Positions 36,966 to 46,406 of a stretch of DNA of 64,000 nucleotides are shown piece after piece. Source of the stretch: Gammaproteobacteria bacterium (GTDB lineage: Bacteria; Pseudomonadota; Gammaproteobacteria; Steroidobacterales; Steroidobacteraceae); assembly GCA_025350055.1 (NCBI GenBank), contig JANXYK010000025.1, positions 1-64,000 of the forward strand. Reading direction: 5' to 3'. The first letter of the stretch is position 1. The number at the start of each line of letters is the position of its first letter. The translations under genes and the position numbers were made by a program. The notes below the pieces were generated by a model. The model had not been told where the DNA came from, did not search any database, and was given only the letters and a program-made list of their open reading frames with translations.

Positions 36966-39456
36966 GGCAACGCGCACTGCTGCAATCACATCCATACTCG
37001 CCGGGCTGGCGCCGGCACAGGCACTGCTGCTGGCGTGGCCAGCGCGCGTGCAGGGCGCCAGCGCTTCCAGCAGCAACGATCTCGAGGAGATCGTGGTGAC
37101 CGCCACGCGCCGCTCGGAGAGCCTCAGCAAGGTGCCCGTCAGCGTGACGGCGCTCTCGCAGGATGCCATGGACGATCGCGGCATTAAGGATTTCCAGGAC
37201 ATCGCCCGCTACACGCCCGGCATCAACATCGACAGCGCCGGCACCAACGCGATCTCGATCCGCGGCATCTCCTCCTCAGGCGGTGCCGGTACCACCGGCA
37301 TCTACATCGACGACACACCGATACAGATGCGCTCGCTCGGCTTCAATCCTGATGACACCCTGCCCAAGACCTTCGACCTCGATCGCATCGAGGTACTACG
37401 CGGCCCGCAGGGCACCTTGTTCGGCGCCGGCTCGGAAGGCGGCACGGTGCGCTACATCCTGGCGGCACCGAAGCTGACGGGCTCGAGCACTTACCTGCGC
37501 AGCGAGTTGTCGATGACCCAGGGCGGCCAACCAAGTTACGAGTTCGGCATTGCACATGGCGCCGCGTTGATCGACGGCAAGCTGGGCGTGCGCGCCAGTA
37601 TCTGGTATCGCAACGACGGCGGCTGGATCGATCGGGTCGATCCGACCAGCAGGGCGGTGACCGAGACCAATGCCAATCACGGCGACTCCTACAATGTGCG
37701 CCTGGCGGCGGTGTGGCAGCCCGCGAGTGCCGTTATCGTGACGCCCAGCATCATCTACCAGAAGGCCAACAAGCACGATCAGTCGACTTTCTGGCCGGCG
37801 TACTCGGACGCCGCCGGCGGCCACTTCAACAACGCGACGCCGGAGCGCATTCCGGTGAATGACAAGTACTATCTGCCATCGCTGAAGATCGAGGCCGACT
37901 TCGCGCACAGTCAGTTGATCGCCACGACTTCCTATTTTTCCCGCGATGAACTGTCGGGTTACCAGGGCACGGTCTACGACATGGCCTACTACCAGGCGCT
38001 GGGTTGGGCCGGCAATCCCAATACTGGCGGCCTGTCATGCGGCGCGAGCTCGGTGGCAACCGCACCGCCGTGCGACTGGTATCCGCTGATCGACGAGAAA
38101 GGCATCCATCTGCCCGCCGGGTTCAGCGGGTATCAAACCCCCAACACAATCACCAATTCGCAGCGCAGCTGGACCCAGGAAGTCCGCTTGCAGTCGAGCG
38201 ATGATCAATCCAAGTGGCGTTGGACTGTGGGCGCTTTCTGGCAGCAATCGAAGGAAGGCAGCCTCGAGGAGCTGAAGGATACGCAGATCAACGATCTGAT
38301 CACCGCGCTCTATGGTGTTGACGCTTTCAGCATCTTTGGTCAACATTATTCCTGCAACGGCGTTGGCACCTACACTGGGATCCCCGCCTGCGACATCTAT
38401 TACAACAACAACTCGACTACCGACCGGCAGGTGGCGGGTTTCGGCGAGCTCAGCTACGCCTTCGACGATCGCTGGCGCCTCACGGTAGGTGAACGCGTCG
38501 CGCGAACCAAGTTTTCCCTGAATCATCTCGGCGACGGGCTTGAAAATTTTATACGGGAGACTCGCGATGCGTCGCAGTCCGAGAGTCCGAATACCCCCAA
38601 GGCGAGCCTCGCTTTCCAGATGGATCAGCGCAACCTGTTCTACGCCACTGTGGCCAAGGGCTTTCGTGTGGGCGGCGGCAATGCGCCGCTGCCACAGTTC
38701 TGTGATTTCGATATCCACGCGCTGGGATACCCCAATGGCGCGCCGCTGACCTACAAATCGGATTCGACGCTGAGCTACGAAGTCGGATCGAAGAACAGCT
38801 TTGGGCCGGCACTGAAGATTGCAACCAGTGCGTACTACATCAAGTGGCGTGACATCCAGCAGAGCGTCTACGTCGCCGGTGGCTGTGGGCTGCAATTCAC
38901 CGACAACCTCGGTACCGCGGTTGCGAAGGGCTTCGATCTGCAGGCGGAATCCAGGCTCGGACCCATGAATTTCGATCTGGCCGTCGGCTATACGGACGCG
39001 CGTTACAGCAAGGCAACGCTGCTGGCGAATGCCGGTGATGCCATTTCTGGCCAGGACTCGATCAATCAGAGTCCTGGTACCACTTCGCCGTGGACCGTTG
39101 CACTGGGCGCCGAATACGGCTTCAAGCTCGCCGAACACCAGGCCTTTGTGCGCATGGACTGGCAGTACCAGAGCCGCAACAACTGGTACTCCACCTTCCA
39201 GGACCCGAACTCACTGCAGAACAACCCCGACACCTACGCGCTGCCGGCCACGAGCTTCGTGCAGCTGCGCGCCGGCCTGCACCTGGGCAACTGGCAGGTC
39301 GCGGCCTTCGCCGACAACCTGTTCAATTCGCACACGGTCACCAACTACCAGCTCGGACAGCTCGACGGCTTCAATCCGACGCCACCGCATGAGCAGGAGA
39401 ACCAGTACACCTTCCGGCCGCGCACCTTTGGCCTGACGGCCACGCTGCACCTCTAG
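36958..39456 (+). CDS. TonB-dependent outer-membrane receptor
   Basis: The protein has 832 residues. A signal peptide ends near residue 34 and is followed by the TonB-box-like EEIVVTATRR. The plug domain (about 50-165) contains IEVLRGPQGTLFGAGSEGGT, and the beta-barrel ends with TFGLTATLHL, an aromatic-poor but acceptable C-terminal strand. It should carry a substrate too large or too scarce for porins across the outer membrane. It overlaps the Rieske gene by 8 nt and is the last gene of the plus-strand operon. Confidence 0.9.
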   Translation: MLKATRTAAITSILAGLAPAQALLLAWPARVQGASASSSNDLEEIVVTATRRSESLSKVPVSVTALSQDAMDDRGIKDFQDIARYTPGINIDSAGTNAISIRGISSSGGAGTTGIYIDDTPIQMRSLGFNPDDTLPKTFDLDRIEVLRGPQGTLFGAGSEGGTVRYILAAPKLTGSSTYLRSELSMTQGGQPSYEFGIAHGAALIDGKLGVRASIWYRNDGGWIDRVDPTSRAVTETNANHGDSYNVRLAAVWQPASAVIVTPSIIYQKANKHDQSTFWPAYSDAAGGHFNNATPERIPVNDKYYLPSLKIEADFAHSQLIATTSYFSRDELSGYQGTVYDMAYYQALGWAGNPNTGGLSCGASSVATAPPCDWYPLIDEKGIHLPAGFSGYQTPNTITNSQRSWTQEVRLQSSDDQSKWRWTVGAFWQQSKEGSLEELKDTQINDLITALYGVDAFSIFGQHYSCNGVGTYTGIPACDIYYNNNSTTDRQVAGFGELSYAFDDRWRLTVGERVARTKFSLNHLGDGLENFIRETRDASQSESPNTPKASLAFQMDQRNLFYATVAKGFRVGGGNAPLPQFCDFDIHALGYPNGAPLTYKSDSTLSYEVGSKNSFGPALKIATSAYYIKWRDIQQSVYVAGGCGLQFTDNLGTAVAKGFDLQAESRLGPMNFDLAVGYTDARYSKATLLANAGDAISGQDSINQSPGTTSPWTVALGAEYGFKLAEHQAFVRMDWQYQSRNNWYSTFQDPNSLQNNPDTYALPATSFVQLRAGLHLGNWQVAAFADNLFNSHTVTNYQLGQLDGFNPTPPHEQENQYTFRPRTFGLTATLHL

Positions 39457-39487
39457 CGGGCGGTGGCTCCAACCAGCAGGTCCCCGT

Positions 39488-40978
39488 TCATGAAGGTGAG
39501 CGCACCTGGGTGGCGAGGACTTCGCTGCTGGCGCTCGCATCGTCCAGGCGACGATCGAGCACGATGAGGTCGGCGGCCTTGCCGGCCTGCAGTGAACCGA
39601 GGTTGGCGTCGAGGCCCAGCATGCGCGCGGCATCAATGGTGCAGGCGGCAAACAAGTCGCGTAGCGGCAGGGTTTCATTTGCGCCGAGTTCGCCGCGTTG
39701 CGGCTCCGCCGGATTGCGCCGCGAGATCGCAATGGCCATCGCCTCGAAGGGGCTGAAGGTCGAGACGTTCCAGTCGCTGCCACCGACGATCGTGGCGCCC
39801 GCGTCCTTGAGCGATCGTTCGGGGTAGGGGCGTTGCTGGCGTGCGGCGCCGATGTAGGGCAGCACCGCCTCGACGCTGTAGTTGTCGGGCCTTGCCCACT
39901 GCAGCTGCAGCGAGGGATACACGTTCAGCGCCTTGAAGCGCGGCAGATCCTGCGGATCGACCAGCTCCAGGTGCGCGATGCTGTAGCTGCGCTGGCCGCC
40001 GTGCGCGCGGGAATCGGCGTAGGCGTCGAGCGCAATACGCGCCGCGCGATCGCCGATCGCGTGGATGTGCACATTGAAACCCTCGCCGTCGGCATGGCGG
40101 ATGAACCAGCTCAGCACGTCGGGTAGCAGATAGGTCGGCCCGAAATTGCGCCCCGGCTTGCCGTCGGCCTCCAGGTAGGGCTCGAGCATCGCGGCTGACT
40201 GCGTTGGGAACTCCATGAGGCCGTCGGCAAACAGCTTGATGTAGTCGGCGCGCAGCAGCGGCTCGCTCGCCGCCAGCGTGCGCAGCACTTTGAGCCGCGT
40301 GAACTCGGCCTCGCTGTCGATGCCATCGCTGCGCAGCGCCATGACCACATGCGCATGTAGCTGCTGGTTGCGCGCCAGCTGCACGTAGTTGCGCACCGTC
40401 TCCTCGCTGGTGTTGGCCTCCAGGTAGCTGGTGATGCCAGCTTTTGCCAGCGCATCGAGGGCGGCCAGCAGCGCGCGCTCGCGCACGATCTTGCCCCGCG
40501 GCGGATCGACGCTCTAGCGGCTGATGCCGGCGCGCTTCAGTGCCTCGCTGTTGACCCAGGCTTCGTGGCCGTCCGCGGCCCACAGCAGCAGCGGGCGATC
40601 CTTGAGGATGGTGTCCAGATCATGGTTGTCGGCGTGGAAGCCCGCGGCATTGAGCTGCATCACCACGACCCAGCCGTTGCCCGGTGAGCGCGCAGCGCAC
40701 GCGAGAATGATCGGCTTGATCTGCGCCACATCCATTACCTTGTTGTCGAAACTGCACGCGCCCTGGTCGAGTGCGCCTTCCATCACATGGATATGCGTAT
40801 CGATCAGTCCTGGCAGTACCGTCGCGCCAGCCACGCGCAACACGCGCGTCGCATGGCCAATCCAGTCATGTGCACCAGCATTGCCGCCGACGTAGACGAT
40901 CTTGCCGCCTTTGACCGCCAGTGCGCGCGCCTGCGGCTGTGCGCTGTTCATGGTCTGCACGTCGGCGTCGAGTATCAC
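39488..40978 (-). pseudogene. Amidohydrolase family 3 (YtcJ-like) gene broken by an amber codon
   Basis: The frame reads as one YtcJ-like amidohydrolase from about 40978 to 39488 (HxH metal motif in LIDTHIHVM, later GEGFNVHIHAIGDRA, GGSDWNVSTFSP, LQAGKAADLIVLD), but TAG at 40516-40514 interrupts it between KRAGISR and SVDPPRGKIV. Upstream, the same frame encodes a lipobox-like LVAGCS (about 41010) with no start codon ahead of it before an in-frame stop. At the 3' end a +1 shift would extend the protein with LTFMNGDLLVGATAR instead of stopping. Three lesions make a decayed gene the simplest reading. It is convergent with the TonB receptor gene. Confidence 0.7.
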
Positions 40979-41036
40979 CAGGTCTGCAGTGCTGGAAGAC
41001 TGTCCGGTACTGCAGCCCGCAACGAGCCAGTGCGCA

Positions 41037-44000
41037 TCAATCGCGTTCTGTCGCTACCGCGACAGCGCTGTCAGCCTCACGCGAGTGGCGCAGCGCTTCG
41101 ATCGCCGCGTACTGCGAGCCGAGCTGCTGCGCGGCCAATGCGGCGATCGGCTCCTGGTGTTCACGCTTGAGCGCATCGTTCAGCGGCGGCAGATCCTTGT
41201 CGATGAAGGCCTTGGTGCGAGTCTCGAGCTCGCCCAGTTCCCGCTCCAGCGCCGCCACGCGCGCTTCCTGGTAGTTGCCCGGGCGGCCCTCGTAGCTGAT
41301 CAGCGCGCCGTAGACTTCATCCAGGTGTTCGCGCAGGCGCTCTTCGCCCGTGATGGCGCCGCCTTCCTTGGTGGCGACAATTTCCTTGCGCAGCACATCG
41401 GCCTGGGTGACAAATTTGTCGGCCAGTGCCTGCGTGCCTTTCGACAGGCCAGAGGCGCCCTGGCGCGCTTCGCCCATGGCCTTGAGGCCTGCGAGCCGAT
41501 CAGCAAGATCTGTCATGCGCCCGAACAGCGCATGCGCGCGCATCGCGGCAGCGAGCTGGAGCTTGCGATCTTCGATGTTGAAGTTCGCGCGCCGGTCGAG
41601 CGTGATATGCAGTGGCGCCTCGTATTGCTTGCCCGCCTTGGTGAGGCGCACGGTGTAATCGCCAGGCAGCAGTCGTGGGCCCTGCCGGCCGGCGTTGGCC
41701 GGTTGCGCGGCGGTGGGCACGCGCGGTGGTGAGGCCTGCATCGACCAGACCACGCGGTTGATGCCCTTGCGCTTGGAGGCGGGCAGGGAATCGATCACCT
41801 TGCCAGAGGCATCGAGGATCTCGAGCTTCAGGCGACCGAACACGTGCCGCGTCTTCTGGTAGTAGTTGATCACCGCGCCAGGCGCCGGGTTCTCCCCTAA
41901 GAAACTGGCATCGCCTTCCGGCCAGCCACCATTTCCGTCGAGGCGCTGTTGCGCGGGGCGCGAGGGCAGGAAGCCCACTTCGCTGGCCAGCACCGCGGGT
42001 GTAAGCGCACGCAGCGCGCTCAAGTCATCGATGATCCAGATGCCACGCCCGTGCGTGGCGATCACCAGGTCGCCGTCACGCTGCTGGAAGGCCAGGTCGC
42101 GTACCGCCACCGCGGGGAAATTGCTGCCAGTGAACGCCGCCCAGCTCGCGCCGGAGTCGATCGAGATCCACAGGCCGAACTCCGTGCCCAGGTACAGCAC
42201 GTTGGCGGCCGCCGGATCCTCACGCAGGATATGCGCGTAGCCGCGTATGCCCTGCGTGGGCGCCACGATACGCGTCCAGGTCTTGCCGTAGTCCGTGGTG
42301 CGATAAGCCCAGGGGTCCATGTCGCCATAGGTGTGGCGATCAAAGGTGGCGTAGCCAGTGCCGGCCGCAGACGGGCTCGCCGTGACCGACGATACCCAGC
42401 TCGCCGCCGGCAGGCCCTTGATGTTCGGCGTGAGATTGCTCCAATGCGTGCCGCCATCGCGCGTCAGCTGCACATTGCCATCGTCGGTGCCGACCCAGAT
42501 CTGCTTTTCATCCCGTGGACTTTCGGCGATCGAATAGATCGTGGTGTGCATCTCGGCCGAGGAATTGTCGACCGTGATGCCGCCCGATTCTTCCTGCTTC
42601 TGCTTGTTCGGATCATTGGTAGTCAGGTCGGGCGAGATGCGCGCCCAGGACTGGCCGTGATCGTGGCTCAGGAACAGGAACTGCGAACCGATGTACAGCG
42701 AGTTGCGATTGGTGGGCGAGAGCGCAATGGGCGTGTTCCAGTTCCAGCGCAGCTTCTCCTTGTAGTTGGCAGTGGGCTGGATATCGCGCTGTAGCATCAT
42801 GCGCCTGTCGATGCGCCCGATGTGCCCGCCCTGGGCTTCCGCGTAGGCAAAGTTCGAATCGGAGGGATCGGCGAAGGTGTAGAAGCCATCGCCGCCGTAC
42901 AGGTTTTCCCAGCGGCTGTTGCTGATGCCACCCGGGTACGAGGAGTCGCCCGCCCAGGAGCTGTTGTCCTGCAGGCCGCCGTATACCTGGTACGGGTCTT
43001 TATCATCTACCGACACATGGTAGAACTGCGAGACCGGCAGGTTGTTCGCCTTCCACCACTTGTTGCCGCCATCGTGGCTGATCCACAGGCCGCCGTCGTC
43101 GCCGGTGATCACATGCTTCGGGTTCTTGGGGTTCACCCAGACATCGTGATGATCGCCGTGCGTGCCGCCGCTGATTACCGCAAAGCTCTTGCCACCATCT
43201 TCAGAGGCAATCAGCCGCAGGTTGGGCTTGAAGATGCGCTCGGCGTTGGTCGGATCAACGATCAGCTTGGAGAAATAGAAAGGTCGCCACACCATGCGCT
43301 GGCTGGCATCGCGCGCTTCCCAGGTCTTGCCACCATCGGCCGAACGGAACAGGCCGGACTTCACGCCTTCGATCACCGCGTAGACGATGTCGGGCGAGGA
43401 GGGCGCGATCTCCACATCGAGTCTGCCCCAGGGTGCCGGTGGCAGCCCTGCGGAATTCTTTGCATCGAGCTGCTTCCAGGTCTTGCCGCCATCCTCGGTG
43501 AGGAACAGGCCGGAGCCTGAAGTGGCCTTGGGGCCGTCACCGCCGGAGCGGAAGCTCCAGCCCTTGCGACGGAAATCCCACAGGCCGGCGAACAGGCGCT
43601 GTGGATTGCGCGGATCCATCGTAAGGCCCGAGCAGCCGGTGGAGAGATTCGTGCCCTTCAGCACCTGCGACCAGCTCTTGCCGCCATCGCTGGTCTTGTA
43701 GAGACCGCGATCGGCGGAGTCGGACCACAGCGCGCCGGGTACGCAGGCGTAAACCGTGTTGCTGTCCTTTGGATCGATGACGATCGCGTTGATGCGCTCG
43801 GAATTCGGCAGCCCCATGTTCTGCCAGGTGTCACCGCTGTCGGTGGAGCGGTAGATGCCGTTGCCCACCGAGGCCGAGTTGCGGGTCCAGCTCTCGCCGG
43901 TGCCCACCCAGACGGTCTTCGCAGTCGACGGGTCGAGCGTGATCGCGCCGATCGATTGCACCGGTTGCTTGTCGAACACGGGCTGGAAAGTGGTGCCGCC

Positions 44001-44255
44001 ATCGTAAGAGCGCCACACGCCGCCCGAGGCCGCGCCCACAAAGAGCGTGACCTTGCCGTCGCTTTCCTGGCGTGCCGCGATCGCCGCGATGCGGCCGCTC
44101 ATCTGCGCCGAGCCGATGTTGCGGGCACCGAGGCCGGAGATCGTGGCCGCATCGATGCCATCAGCGGCCGCGCTGCCCGCCGCTGCGATCGCCAATACGG
44201 CCAGTGCGCCCGGCAAACCGATCCTGCGCCCCTGCGCCCGGTTGAAGCCGCTCAT
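41037..44255 (-). CDS. Secreted sortilin/VPS10-like BNR-repeat beta-propeller protein
   Basis: The protein has 1072 residues. A signal peptide ends near residue 31. Most of the chain (about 35-770) consists of BNR or sortilin-type repeats with Asp-box motifs such as YRSTDSGDTWQ, FRSADGGKTWE and LFLSHDHGQSW, forming one or two propellers. The C-terminal ~300 residues have beta-sandwich and helical segments. Such proteins resemble exo-sialidase or xyloglucanase propellers but have no recognised catalytic residues here. It is coupled by ATGA to the LolA-like gene upstream. Confidence 0.78.
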   Translation of the reverse strand: MSGFNRAQGRRIGLPGALAVLAIAAAGSAAADGIDAATISGLGARNIGSAQMSGRIAAIAARQESDGKVTLFVGAASGGVWRSYDGGTTFQPVFDKQPVQSIGAITLDPSTAKTVWVGTGESWTRNSASVGNGIYRSTDSGDTWQNMGLPNSERINAIVIDPKDSNTVYACVPGALWSDSADRGLYKTSDGGKSWSQVLKGTNLSTGCSGLTMDPRNPQRLFAGLWDFRRKGWSFRSGGDGPKATSGSGLFLTEDGGKTWKQLDAKNSAGLPPAPWGRLDVEIAPSSPDIVYAVIEGVKSGLFRSADGGKTWEARDASQRMVWRPFYFSKLIVDPTNAERIFKPNLRLIASEDGGKSFAVISGGTHGDHHDVWVNPKNPKHVITGDDGGLWISHDGGNKWWKANNLPVSQFYHVSVDDKDPYQVYGGLQDNSSWAGDSSYPGGISNSRWENLYGGDGFYTFADPSDSNFAYAEAQGGHIGRIDRRMMLQRDIQPTANYKEKLRWNWNTPIALSPTNRNSLYIGSQFLFLSHDHGQSWARISPDLTTNDPNKQKQEESGGITVDNSSAEMHTTIYSIAESPRDEKQIWVGTDDGNVQLTRDGGTHWSNLTPNIKGLPAASWVSSVTASPSAAGTGYATFDRHTYGDMDPWAYRTTDYGKTWTRIVAPTQGIRGYAHILREDPAAANVLYLGTEFGLWISIDSGASWAAFTGSNFPAVAVRDLAFQQRDGDLVIATHGRGIWIIDDLSALRALTPAVLASEVGFLPSRPAQQRLDGNGGWPEGDASFLGENPAPGAVINYYQKTRHVFGRLKLEILDASGKVIDSLPASKRKGINRVVWSMQASPPRVPTAAQPANAGRQGPRLLPGDYTVRLTKAGKQYEAPLHITLDRRANFNIEDRKLQLAAAMRAHALFGRMTDLADRLAGLKAMGEARQGASGLSKGTQALADKFVTQADVLRKEIVATKEGGAITGEERLREHLDEVYGALISYEGRPGNYQEARVAALERELGELETRTKAFIDKDLPPLNDALKREHQEPIAALAAQQLGSQYAAIEALRHSREADSAVAVATERD

Positions 44256-44998
44256 TTGCGCACCGGAAAGGCAAACTGCGCCGGGTCGGCGGCCATATTC
44301 ACCTCGGCTGTATCGAAAACCAGCTGCTGTTTCTGCGAGCTGTCGGAATTCTTCGGTCCACTGTCTTCAGTCATGGGTACAAATACTCCGCCGATTTTTT
44401 CGTATTCGCCGTAGTCGGTCTCGGTTTCCTGTTCGGCGCCGCGTACCAGCTGTTTCTGCACGTCGCGGATGATCATGAAGGTATCGGGATCGATGTAGTA
44501 GACCACCTCGTCGCCCGATTTCAGGTGCAGGCGCAGCTTGTGCGCCGGCGTGCCATCGACGTCATCCAGGCCCAGGTACTCGACGCTGTGGCCCTTGCCG
44601 CGGTAGTCGAGTAGCGGCGAGTCGATATCCGACTGCAGCAGCAGCGACTTCGCCTCGTCTGCGGACATGCGCTCCGGATCCTTGCGGCCCTCCGAAGGGT
44701 CGACCTTCCACGCGTCCTTGCCATCGAAGGCATTGATGAAGTTCAGACCCTGGAACGCGAACTCGGCGCGTACGCCGCTGCCGCGCACCACGAGTGTCGA
44801 GGCGCTGATATCAAAATTGGCGCCCGGGATGATCAGGTGGCCTTTGCGGTGCAGGCTCTTGAGCGCGCGCAGTGCCTCGGCACCACCGCGTGCCTCGATA
44901 TGCCTGGTGATCAGCTGGTCAGCGTCGAGCGCGTGTGCCGGAATGGCCGGCAGCAAGGCGAGCAGCGCCGCCGCCGCCAGTGCGAATCTGTTGAACAT
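44252..44998 (-). CDS. LolA-like outer-membrane lipoprotein-sorting-type protein
   Basis: The protein has 248 residues with a signal peptide ending PAHALDA. The repeated beta-strands (HRKGHLIIPGANFDISAST, YRGKGHSVEYLGLDDVDG, YYIDPDTFMIIRDVQ) resemble the open half-barrel of LolA and RseB proteins, which bind lipid or acyl chains in the periplasm. It is unlikely to be the housekeeping LolA. Coupling to the sortilin-like gene suggests a shared secreted function. Confidence 0.7.
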   Translation of the reverse strand: MFNRFALAAAALLALLPAIPAHALDADQLITRHIEARGGAEALRALKSLHRKGHLIIPGANFDISASTLVVRGSGVRAEFAFQGLNFINAFDGKDAWKVDPSEGRKDPERMSADEAKSLLLQSDIDSPLLDYRGKGHSVEYLGLDDVDGTPAHKLRLHLKSGDEVVYYIDPDTFMIIRDVQKQLVRGAEQETETDYGEYEKIGGVFVPMTEDSGPKNSDSSQKQQLVFDTAEVNMAADPAQFAFPVRK

Positions 44999-45048
44999 GG
45001 GAATACCTCAAGGGCTGGTTTAGTGCCAATTGCGCAATGCTAGGCGGG

Positions 45049-45387
45049 TCAGTCGCGGCGCGCAAACTTGCCGAGCTGCACCCGTACCCGGGCCAGGCAT
45101 TCAGCCTCGGTGCGCCGGTAGGCCCGCACCAGCGCCTTGCCGGAACGGGTCAGCGCGGCGCCGCCCCCGTGGCGGCCGCCCTTGGCGGATTCCAGTGCCG
45201 GCTCGCGCAGCGCCTCGTTGAGGCTGCGCATCAGCAGCCAGGCGCGGCGGTAGCTCATGTGCAGCGCGCGCGCCGCGCTGGCGAGCGAGCCCGTGCGCTC
45301 GATGTGCTCGAGCAGCTCGATGCGACCCGGCCCGATCGCGAGTTCCTGATCGACATAGACCCGCAACCGTATGCTGATTGACTTCAT
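45049..45387 (-). CDS. modE: Short ModE-type winged-helix regulator (DNA-binding domain only)
   Basis: The protein has 112 residues. It matches the N-terminal LysR-like winged helix of ModE (RIELLEHIERTGSLASAARA, MSYRRAWLLMRSLNEAL, GGRHGGGAALTRSGKALV). The C-terminal molybdate-binding MopI pair of full-length ModE is missing, so it either senses molybdate another way or acts constitutively. It is divergent from modA, with a ModE-like palindrome between the two genes. Confidence 0.85.
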   Translation of the reverse strand: MKSISIRLRVYVDQELAIGPGRIELLEHIERTGSLASAARALHMSYRRAWLLMRSLNEALREPALESAKGGRHGGGAALTRSGKALVRAYRRTEAECLARVRVQLGKFARRD

Positions 45388-45476
45388 GCCTGCCTCCGGG
45401 CGCAGACTGTAATCGAGCCCGGGCAGGTACGCATCTGTACCCGGGCAGGCAGGGACGCCACTGGTCTGCTAGAGTT

Positions 45477-45502
45477 TCGATATATCTAAATAGATATATC
45501 GA
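45477..45502. promoter_or_regulatory. ModE-like operator palindrome
   Basis: Perfect inverted repeat with 11-bp arms (TCGATATATCT at 45477-45487 and AGATATATCGA at 45492-45502) around a 4-nt loop. The pattern CGnTATAT-N8-ATATAnCG is that of ModE boxes. It lies 20 bp before the modA start and 90 bp from modE, well placed to control modA. Confidence 0.7.
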
Positions 45503-45521
45503 TACCAAGGGGGTGTCGCCA

Positions 45522-46358
45522 GTGCCAAGTCGCCATCGAAGCCCATTGTTCAGCGGCATGTTTGCCGCCCTGTTGTGTGCGCTCATGTGCATGCCCACGC
45601 GCGCCGGTGCCGCGAATGCGCACACGGGCGCACCCACTGTTGCACCGGCGGCAACGTCGGCACGCAGCCTCACGGTATTCGCTGCCGCCTCGCTCACCGA
45701 CGTGCTGCAGGAGCTGGGCGATCAGTACACGCGCGATACAGGTGTAAAACTGATCTTCTCATTTGCAGCCAGCCCGATGCTGGCGCGACAGATCGAGAAC
45801 GGCGCGCAGGCTGACCTGTTCATCTCAGCAGACCAGGAATGGATGGACTACCTCGATCAGCGCGGCCTGATCCAGCGCTCCTCGCGCCATAACCTGGTGG
45901 GCAACCGGCTCGCGCTGGTGGCCCGTGCGGATAGTCCGGTTCAATTGACGATCGCGCCGCATTTTCCGCTGCGCGCAGCGTTGAAAAACGAACGTCTCGC
46001 GGTCGCTGATCCCGATTCAGTGCCAGCCGGTCGCTACGCTCGCTCCGCGCTGGTGAGCCTGGGTGTGTGGGATGAGCTGGCCGAGCGCCTGGTGCGCGCC
46101 GAGAACGTGCGTGGTGCGCTGTTGTTCGTCACTCGCGGCGAAGCGCCGCTGGGCATCGTCTACGAAACCGATGCCTTGATCGAACACAGGGTGAAGATTG
46201 TCGGCTTGTTTCCAGAGGAATCCCATGTGGCGATAACCTATCCTGCGGCATTGACCAAAGTCGCCAATGAGCATTCCCGTGCTCTAATAGAATATCTGGA
46301 TGGACCAGTCGCCCAGGCGGCGTACCAGAAATATGGATTCTTGATCGCGAAGAAATAG
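45522..46358 (+). CDS. modA: Molybdate-type periplasmic binding protein
   Basis: The GTG at 45522, preceded by AAGGGGG, gives 278 residues; a GTG at 45513 is also in frame. A signal peptide is followed by the ModA core LTVFAAASLTDVLQELG, FSFAASPMLARQIENGAQAD and VTRGEAPLGIVYETDA. The family binds molybdate or tungstate. No modB or modC gene follows, so the permease must be elsewhere. The porin gene begins 48 nt downstream. Confidence 0.87.
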   Translation: MPSRHRSPLFSGMFAALLCALMCMPTRAGAANAHTGAPTVAPAATSARSLTVFAAASLTDVLQELGDQYTRDTGVKLIFSFAASPMLARQIENGAQADLFISADQEWMDYLDQRGLIQRSSRHNLVGNRLALVARADSPVQLTIAPHFPLRAALKNERLAVADPDSVPAGRYARSALVSLGVWDELAERLVRAENVRGALLFVTRGEAPLGIVYETDALIEHRVKIVGLFPEESHVAITYPAALTKVANEHSRALIEYLDGPVAQAAYQKYGFLIAKK

Positions 46359-46406
46359 CAAGCGCTGCGCGAATCAGCAGCGTCGCACTACCCATTGGAG
46401 AGCATC

